The notes beneath the pieces were generated by a model. That model had not been told where the DNA came from. It searched no databases and saw nothing but the letters and a program-made list of their open reading frames with translations. The position numbers were made by a program, and so were the translations under genes. A DNA stretch of 64,000 bases, from assembly GCA_024036415.1 (NCBI GenBank), contig JAMWET010000719.1, positions 1-64,000 of the forward strand. The letters run 5' to 3'. Of the stretch, positions 56,858 through 64,000 are shown piece by piece. Source of the stretch: Prochilodus magdalenae. Taxonomy: Eukaryota; Chordata; Actinopteri; Characiformes; Prochilodontidae. Position 1 is the first letter of the stretch; every line of letters begins with the position of its first letter.

Positions 56858-57616
56858 TAGTTATCTCCTGGACTGATACCTTACAGGTAGAGGTCTTCCT
56901 CACTCAGGGTGCTGGAATAGACTCCAGTAGAACTGTTATCCTGAGTTTAATCAGCTCTCCTGGAGGTTAAATACCTGTACTGTTATCTCCTGGACTGATA
57001 CCTTACAGGTAGAGGTTTTCCTCACTCAGGGTGCTGGAATAGAGTCCAGTAGAACTGTTATCCTGAGTTTAATCAGCTCTCCTGGAGGTTAAATACCTGT
57101 ACTGTTATCTCCTGGACTGATACCTTACAGGTGGAGGTCTTCCTCATATAGGGTGCTGGAATAGACTGCAGTAGAACTGTTACCCTGAGTTTAATCAGCT
57201 CTCCTGGAGGTTAAATACCTGCACTGTTATCTCCTGGACTGATACCTTACAGCTGGAGGTGTTCGTCACTCAAGGTGCTGGAATAGACTCCAGTAGAACT
57301 GTTACCCTGAGTTTAATCAGCTCTCCTGGAGGTTAAATACCTGCACTGTTATTTCCTGAACAGATACCTTACAGCTGGAGGTGTTCCTCACTCAGGATGC
57401 TGGAATAGATTGCAGTAGAACTGTTACCCTGAGTTTAATCAGCTCTCCTGGAGGTTAAATACCTGCACTGTTATCACCTGGACTGATACCTTACAGCTGG
57501 AGGTGTTCCTCACTCAGGGTGCTGGAATAGACTGCAGTAGAACTGTTACCCTGAGTTTAATCAGCTCTCCTGGAGGTTAAATACCTGCACTGTTATTTCC
57601 TGGACAGATACCTTAC
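56858..57616 (+). repeat. 122-bp tandem repeat, about 6 copies
   Basis: Unit boundaries at ACTGTTATCTCCTGGACTGA, for example at 56,979 and 57,101 (spacing 122). Copies are over about 90% alike by eye, with small clustered differences (GTAGAGG/CTGGAGG; TTATCC/TTACCC). The final copy breaks into an A-run at about 57,620. Confidence 0.95.
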
Positions 57617-57619
57617 ATA

Positions 57620-58530
57620 ATAAAAAAAAAGCATTATAATTCCTACCTCAGGTTGTTTTGAATGTATGGAGCTAGTTTCTAATGTTGTAGTTTTGTGTTA
57701 TAGAGTGCTGCCAAACAGTTGTCTGTCTTTCCTGAATTTTTATGTCTTTTCTGATTTTTTTGTTAACTACTTGCTGTTCATATAATATAACAAAAGAATA
57801 TTAATTTATAAATTTAATTCCAGTCTAATTTCTTGCTGTCAGTCTCCCACATACAGTCATGTGTAACTTTGTGCTCTGTGTAAGTTTGTATTTTGCTAGT
57901 TTCCTTCAGAATATACTAACAGTGTACACTGTTGTACTAATAACACGACTAAGTATTTTGACTGCCTTGTTCATCGGCAATGACACACAGACTAGACATT
58001 CTGATGTCACTGACAAGTTGACTGGCATAAATATTTGCTTTTGAGGCGAAAGCAAAGCATTCTGAGCGAGGTATGTGATTTTGCAGGTATTTCATTGAGT
58101 TTTGCTGTTGGCACTAACTGTATTAAGAAATATACCTGTTGTGATGCCAATGTCCGTTTTGCTCTTGTTACTGCTGTGTCTAACTACAAACCTGTTACAA
58201 AAAACTCACCTTGATTTTAGCCCAGCACTCATCACAATCTATTTGTCCATCAACACATGTTGAGTACCCCCAATTGTAATTTCTATTTTTATTTTTTAAA
58301 TATTTAACATCCAGAAAATACATTATGAAAATATATTTTTTTATTTATGATTTACGATGTGTTATATTAGTATACACAAGTACATATACAATATAATATC
58401 TTTTTATATAATGACTTCCCAAATTATGTTAGTGGTTACATTTGAGCTGAGTTAATGTTAGTGTTTACCAAGTACTGAGTAAGGTGTTCACATGTTGTAG
58501 TTATTAGTTTACCAAGTACTGCATGATCCT
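57620..58530. other. Upstream flank of NLR C, no feature recognised
   Basis: AT-rich. No copy of the 16.5 kb promoter block was found here. Confidence 0.4.
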
Positions 58531-58833
58531 GCACTGAGCACAAACTCATGTGACTGTCAGTAACTGTGTTCAACATCCTGTGTAGATTCTGTAGGTCTGA
58601 ATATTCTCAGAGAGCAATCCAGAGGAACAGCTCCACGATGGAGTCTCATCAGTCCAGCAGTGGAGGAGGAACCTCTGATCCAGCGTAAGGAACTTTATAT
58701 CAGCACTTATTCTAAAAAGAACAAATGAAGAATTTATTAAATAAAATATTATTAAAATATTTCTCAGTTATGATCAGATGAATGAGCTTTATTAGAGAAT
58801 TTAATCATCACTTTACTCCCATCATGCTGTCAG

Positions 58834-59053
58834 GGTAAAGCGTGGAGCATCTCCAGAACACAGCTGTGTGTCTATGAAGAGACACCGGCCCCTGCCTGAG
58901 CCTCCTGTATTCAGCAGAGGAGAAGGAGAACCCACCTGTGTGTCTATGAAGAGTAACTGGTCCATGGGGGAGCTTCCCGAATTCAGTAGAGGAGGAGGAG
59001 AAGAACCCAGCTATGTGTCTATGAAGAGTTATTGGTCAGTGCTTAAAAACTAA
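58834..59053 (+). pseudogene. NLR C repeat exon, about 2.5 diverged units
   Basis: Acceptor ATGCTGTCAG ends at 58,833. Units: EHSCVSMKRHRPLPEPPVFS, EPTCVSMKSNWSMGELPEFS and EPSYVSMKSYW, then SVLKN and a stop at 59,051-59,053. The SSDPE ending and donor of the B exon are missing. A weak GTCAGT donor lies at 59,033. Units are far more diverged than in B, so the arrays evolve separately. Confidence 0.7.
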
Positions 59054-59119
59054 AATCATTAGTCATTAAAACTAAAAAATTACTCAAAAACTGCATGAAA
59101 TGGGCACTGCCAGCTCAGA

Positions 59120-59270
59120 CAATCCAATCAGAACATTAACACAGAACCAGAATTATCAGACAGATCAATCAGAGACCAGTCAGAACATTAACACAGAACC
59201 AGAATTATCAGACAGACCAGTCAGAACATTAACACAGAACCAGAATTATCAGACAGACCAGTCAGAACTT
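59120..59270 (+). repeat. 41-bp tandem repeat, about 3 copies, shared with locus B
   Basis: Same unit as at 25,326-25,406 (GAACATTAACACAGAACCAG core), at the matching position after the repeat exon. Confidence 0.8.
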
Positions 59271-59544
59271 GTTAGTTCCCATCAGCTGTTAAACTCTGCA
59301 GCTGTTAAACATGAAAAAGATCTTAAACTCTGAATTAAACTCTGGGGGTTTATGTGCTCACTCAGCCTTCAGTATCTAGAACACAGTTTGTTTCTTAATG
59401 TAGGACATGAAGATCATCATGAGAACCTGACTCAGTCCTCTAGAAGGCACTACTCAATTCCAGATTACATTACAGTATAATTCAGTTATAATTACATGGA
59501 GTATTAAAACAGAGCTCCATCAGTCAGCTGCACTGTGAGCCATT

Positions 59545-61484
59545 ACTATGGTTACTGGTGTTGATGTTTGTGGAGACCTGCATCTGGATTCTCACCAACC
59601 AATGGATGATGTTCTACACAGAGTCTTACAGAGACACAGAACCAGCATGAAGAACAAGTACGAGAGCTTATTTGAGGGAACCAAAACCCAAGAGAATAAA
59701 ACTCTCCTGAACAGGATCTACACACAGCTCTACATCATAGAGGGGAAGAGTGAAGGAGTGAATGAAGAACATAAGGTTCTACAGATGGAGAGAACCCCCA
59801 GGAGACACTTACAGGACACTACAATCAACTGCTTAGATATCTTTAAACCTTTACAAGGTTCTAAACCAGATCCAGAATGAGAGAACACTAGAACTGAGAC
59901 AGCTGAAGGTGAAAGACAGAAATCAGGAGAAGAATTAAAAGGTCATAAGATCAGAAGTGTTCTGACTAAAGGCATCGCTGGAATTGGAAAAACTGTCTCT
60001 GTGCAGAAGTTCATTCTGGACTGGGCTGAAGGAAAAGCCAATCAGGATGTAGAGTTGATGTTTGTGCTTCCGTTCCGGGAGCTGAACCTGATTAAAGATG
60101 ATCCATACAGTCTTCATGGACTTCTGTGTGACTTCCATCCTGAGATCAAAGATCTGGACCCAAAGATACATGATCAGATCAAAGCTGTGTTCATATTTGA
60201 TGGTCTGGATGAAAGCAGAATTCCACTGGACTTTGAAGAGTGTGAGGGAGTATCTGACATCACTATGACATCATCAGTAGGTCTGTTGATGACAAACCTC
60301 ATCAAAGGAGAGCTGCTTCCCTCTGCTCTAATCTGGATAACTGCCCGACCAGCAGCAGCCAATCAGATCCCTCCTAAACACATCAACTGTGTGACAGAAA
60401 TTCAGGGGTTCAGTGACCCACAGAAGGAGGAGTACTTCAGAAGGAGGATCAGTGATGAAGACCAAGCCGAGAGAATCATCTCCCACATTAAGACAGTGAG
60501 GAGCCTCCACATCATGTGTCACATTCCAGTCTTCTGCTGGATCTCAGCCACTGTTCTTCAGCAGATCATGAAACAGGGTTCTACAGAAATCCCTAGAACT
60601 CTGACTGAGATGTACTTACACTTCCTGCTCACTCAGACACACTTGAAGAACGAGAAGTATGAGGAGAAAGACGAGACAGACCCAAAGAACCTGCTGGAGT
60701 CCAACAGAACCATTCTTCTGGAACTGGCTGAACTGGCTTTCAAACAGCTGATGAAGGGCAATGTGATGTTCTATGAAGAGGACCTGAGAGAGCAGGATTG
60801 ATGTCCCTGATGCCTCAGTGTATTCTGGGATCTTCACTGAGATCTTTAGGGAGGAGTGTGTGCTTTACCAGAGGAAGCTCTACTGCTTTGTTCATCTGAG
60901 CTTTCAGGAGTTCCTGGCTGCTGCCTATGTGTTTCACTGCTACCAGATCAGGAACATGAAGAAGCTGCAGATAGTTATATCATGGTACAGAGAGTGGTCT
61001 GAGGATGTTCTACTGGATGAGGTGCTCAGGGGAGCAGTGTATAAAGCAGTAAAGAGTCAGAATGGACACCTTGATCTTTTCCTCTGTTTCCTGCTGGGAA
61101 TCTCGCTGGAGTCCAATCACAGACTCCTACAGAGTCTACTGACACCCACACAGAGCAGATCAGAGGAAACGACAAAGTTCATCAAGAGATTAATCAAAGG
61201 AGAAGATAAACTTTATCCCAGTATCTCATCTGAGACATCCATCAATCTGTTCTTCTGTCTGTCTGAGGTGAATGATCAGTCTCTCTCCAGAGAGATTCAG
61301 GAGTTCCTACACTCAGAGAAACACTCAAAAGTGAAACTCTCTCCTGGACAGTGTTCAGAGCGCTAGCCTATATGCTCCTGACCTCAGAGGAGGTGCTGGA
61401 TGAGCTGGACTTGAAGAAGTACAACACATCGGAAGAGGGTTATAGGAGACTGATCCCTGCTGTGACTGTCTGCAGAAAAGCTCG
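59545..61484 (+). pseudogene. NLR C large exon (FISNA-NACHT-WH-HD2)
   Basis: Open from about 59,548 to the TGA at 59,878; the same frame resumes and stays open to 60,801; a shifted frame covers 60,818-61,366 ([56 protein letters not shown]); the first frame returns for the final segment ([20 protein letters not shown]) and the donor GTGAGT at 61,485. The TGA lies in a non-conserved FISNA-NACHT linker where CGA or CAG would be expected. All NACHT motifs remain intact, so decay is recent. Confidence 0.9.
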
Positions 61485-61596
61485 GTGAGTCTACATTAAT
61501 AACATTTATTACTATTTAAACTGGTAATTGAATGACTGACTATATCAGTTTGCACATCATGTTCATTTATTTATCATTCCAGACTGTAGGTTTTAT

Positions 61597-61715
61597 GTGG
61601 ATGGTGGATCATTCTCAGCACCTGCAGAGACACTGACGTGGTGGTGGTGGTGGTATGTCACTGTGTGTTGTGCTGGTGTGAGTGGATCAGACACAGCAGT
61701 GTAATACCCTGAACA
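61597..61715 (+). mobile_element. Fragment of a dispersed fish MITE-like repeat
   Basis: GTGGATCATTCTCAGCACCT, GACACTGACGTGGTGGTGGT and GTGAGTGGATCAGACACAGC occur in order, a well-known dispersed unit in otophysan genomes. Only one end is present. It lies in the first intron after the locus C HD2 exon. Confidence 0.6.
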
Positions 61716-61764
61716 ACAGGGTAATACAGTATACAGAGAAACAGATGGACTACAATCTGGAATG

Positions 61765-61960
61765 CTACAATTACAGTGGCATGCAAAAGTTTGGTCAAAA
61801 TTACTGTTACTCTGAAGTTGAAACACTCTTTTCAACATCTTACCATCTCACCAACATTACCACTGTATTATTTTGGTCTTGTAGAATCTGAGTGAAAAAT
61901 GGAAATGAGTACCGTGCAAAAGTATGTGAACCCTAGGAGATTTGAGCATTGTAAGCAAAC
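61765..61960. mobile_element. DNA-transposon end scraps
   Basis: CAGTGGCATGCAAAAGTTTGG at 61,773 and GTACCGTGCAAAAGTATGTG near 61,909 look like terminal repeats of Tc1-type elements (CAGT..TGCAAAAGT). No transposase is seen. Confidence 0.4.
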
Positions 61961-64000
61961 AAAGAACTAAGCATGATGCGAGCAGAGCCAAAATACAGAG
62001 GGGTCTTATTAAACAATCCGAAACTTTAAAGAAAGCAGGTTTGAAACCGGAAGGCAAAATACACAAGCAAACAAACTAAAGGGAGTAAGAGGAGGGAGAG
62101 GCGTCTAGATACAAAGAGGTCAAAACCGAATGAATAGATATAGCAGAAAATAAACGGTCAGAAATGCAACAGAGGTTGGCAAAACTTTGTGGTGAGTGAA
62201 TGTTTGTGTAGGGCTTATAAACTGGTCTCACGTCTCACAATAATCAGGTGAGCTAGACCAGGGAGCACCATGCTGTGCACTTTGGAAACTGGAGTCCAGA
62301 AGAGCAGCAAAGTTAGGCAGACCCTCAGATGTGACGGCACGGAGTTATGCAGTTTAGTTAAAGCTGAAGTAGTTGATTTTGTAGAAACCAGGAAATGTGT
62401 TTTTTTTTTTTTTTAAGCTCACTTTCTAAATATATTCACCCAAATACACAGAAATGAGCACAACCTGACTAGTCCTGGCAGACATTGTCAAAAAGAGGTG
62501 TACAACAAGTTGAAGATTTTTTTTCTTGTTGCTACAAATTAACTAACATCTAATTTTTAAGAAATAAATACAGATAAATAATGTACTGTGGGTGATATTG
62601 TCAAGAAACTCAGAGTCACATGTATTTATCATGATCCACTTTATTTCCAAAATCATCAAAGAACACAGTAAAACAATAGGCACACTCCCTCTAAACAGAA
62701 TTAAATGAACACATTGCCATTGGCATGAAAATACTGTTCAAAGAAAAAAATTCTAAAACACACAATCATGTACTCTGGCATTAACAAGATAAAAGTCAGG
62801 GATTGGTACCATGGGATAAGATTAATATTATGTAGTAAAATTAAAACCACACTAAATGTTGCCTTCTTCTTTTACTTCAGGTTTATGAAGTCTCGCAGTG
62901 AGGTTATTTGTAGCAAGTACTTTTTTTGTCTCAAATTTTCTGAAAAATCATTAATTAATTTTTCACACAAAATGATCTCCACAGACATTCTAGCCCGACT
63001 GGACTAAGCACCCAATGTTGTTAAATCCTAGCAATGCTCCACCTGAATCCCTAAATCATAAACTGTATGAAATGAAAGAAAAAGAAAAAGAAATAAGCTT
63101 TATGCATTTGCTAACTAACTCCAGTATGGCCTGTGCACATCCTATAAAATACGATCAATGTTATTCAGTTATACTTCAGTTCAGTTGGATTGTAAGTGAA
63201 TTTAAAATTATAGGTCTCTATGAAGATTTTTTACATGTAAATCCAGGACTGGCGGACCCTAAGTCAGATGATCTGGAATTACCCACATGGCACATTTTCA
63301 ACAATACTTTCTTTGTATTAAATCAAATTACAAATTTCCCCAAGTTTTATATAAGTCTATAGTTATATATGTTTAAAGATTTACATACATAAAGTTATTA
63401 GTTATTTCATTCATTGTTCATTGCTCCCTGAAATACTCTTAAAGCCTTAAATTGTAGTATTTTTTGTAGTATTGATGCATTGCATTACAGACAAATGATT
63501 AACAGTTTTAATTTGTCATACTTATTAAACTCATTCAGAATTAAACATTCTATCACATTTCACATATCACATATTTAAATATTATTCCATAGAGGGTTAA
63601 CACTACAACTATGTAACCAGCAAGCAAAACAAATGATTTTTACAATGACTCAGAATAAAAAAAATCCTATTTACTATTTGTAGGAATAGAAACAAACAGA
63701 AAGAGGCAGACCCAATTAAGTCTATATCTGTGTGTTACAGTGGTTCAAAAATGTCTAATCATATCAATCAAAACAAAATAATTTTTGTTGTTGCTTGCAA
63801 AAACAGTGATGATTTGTAGCTTAGTACACTTAGATACATAACATGTAGAGTTATCTAGAACATATGAGAAAATACTACAGTAATACTAAGAGACTACAGT
63901 GCCAAACACTGGTATAATGACTATGAAAAATTCAGTATTGTACTATGAATGTTGGGTAACACTGAATTCACTGAACAAAACCTTATACATGTTTAATAAT
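61960..64000. other. AT-rich sequence, no gene recognised
   Basis: A T-run at 62,399-62,414. The longest frame (63,015-63,362) has no domain and no paired splice signal. Exons of NLR C beyond HD2 were not found here. Confidence 0.45.

Larger units (their letters stand above)
58587..61484 (+). pseudogene. NLR C: N-terminal exons plus FISNA-NACHT-WH-HD2, three lesions
   Basis: A third NLR, same strand as B. Start exon 58,587-58,684 (ATG 58,638), repeat exon from 58,834, then a large exon to a donor at 61,485. FISNA (RTSMKNKYESLFEGTKTQEN, LLNRIYTQLYIIEGKSEGVN) leads in one frame into NACHT (Walker A GIAGIGKT near 59,974; Walker [11 protein letters not shown]), but TGA at 59,878-59,880 interrupts. 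A two-base loss near 60,797 and a two-base gain near 61,355 shift the frame between them. No equivalent of exons 3-4 of locus B was seen, and no LRR or B30.2 exon follows in the remaining 2.5 kb. It is probably a recent pseudogene; a short FISNA-only product is conceivable. Confidence 0.85.

Noticed and set aside
63015..63362. 115-codon frame near the window end as an NLR C exon
   Set aside because: No LRR or B30.2 motif and no phase-matched splice sites.

Overview
The window looks like a nuclear chromosome segment of a teleost fish. It has large intron-containing genes, C2H2 zinc-finger (ZNF) arrays, NLR genes of the fish-expanded FISNA-NACHT-LRR-B30.2 (NLR-C / NLRC3-like) class, L2-, Rex1- and L1-type LINEs, Tc1-like transposons, tRNA-derived SINEs and abundant mini- and microsatellites. 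An otophysan such as a characin or catfish is my guess from the repeat flavour; the genus cannot be read from the sequence. All recognisable host genes are on the + strand.

Layout. 0-7.5 kb: the tail of one C2H2 zinc-finger gene and a second ZNF locus of about 14 finger units broken by many one-base indels. Between them, at 2.5-2.8 kb, is a degenerate palindrome. 8.8-14.2 kb: relics of a first NLR (locus A): two N-terminal repeat exons, a NACHT-to-HD2 fragment and one LRR exon, all broken. 14.4-16.1 kb: a diverged satellite of about 135-140 bp whose monomers switch orientation. 16.5-51 kb: an apparently intact NLR (locus B). It has a possible promoter and 5' exon with an ISRE-like site at 16.6 kb, a start exon at 23.4 kb, an exon of 24-residue tandem repeats, two small exons, the large FISNA-NACHT-WH-HD2 exon at 35.0-36.8 kb, two 174-base LRR exons and a two-exon PRY-SPRY (B30.2) end with its stop at 49,716. 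All eight splice junctions are phase-compatible; the nine exons sum to 3,450 coding bases, or 1,149 residues plus stop. Its introns hold most of the window's transposons and minisatellites. 58.6-61.5 kb: a third NLR (locus C), nearly intact but carrying one stop codon and two 2-base frameshifts. 61.5-64 kb: AT-rich sequence with short transposon scraps and no gene recognised.

How the parts fit. Fish NLRs of this class are cytosolic nucleotide-binding pattern-recognition proteins: variable N-terminal repeats, then FISNA and the NACHT ATPase switch, LRRs and a C-terminal B30.2 that is thought to bind ligand. Locus B has every part. Loci A and C are about 98% identical to each other in the NACHT core, although the more divergent B lies between them, which suggests recent duplication or gene conversion. 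ZNF loci next to NLR loci recall the mixed ZNF/NLR clusters described on zebrafish chromosome 4. The most notable sequence features are minisatellites that touch coding or LINE sequence: 72-bp units coding the NLR N-terminus, 32-bp units that include the NLR stop codon, and 39-bp units inside a LINE reading frame.

Limits: exon borders come from splice signals, phase and remembered family structure, without transcripts or database searches. Short or divergent exons in the long introns could have been missed.
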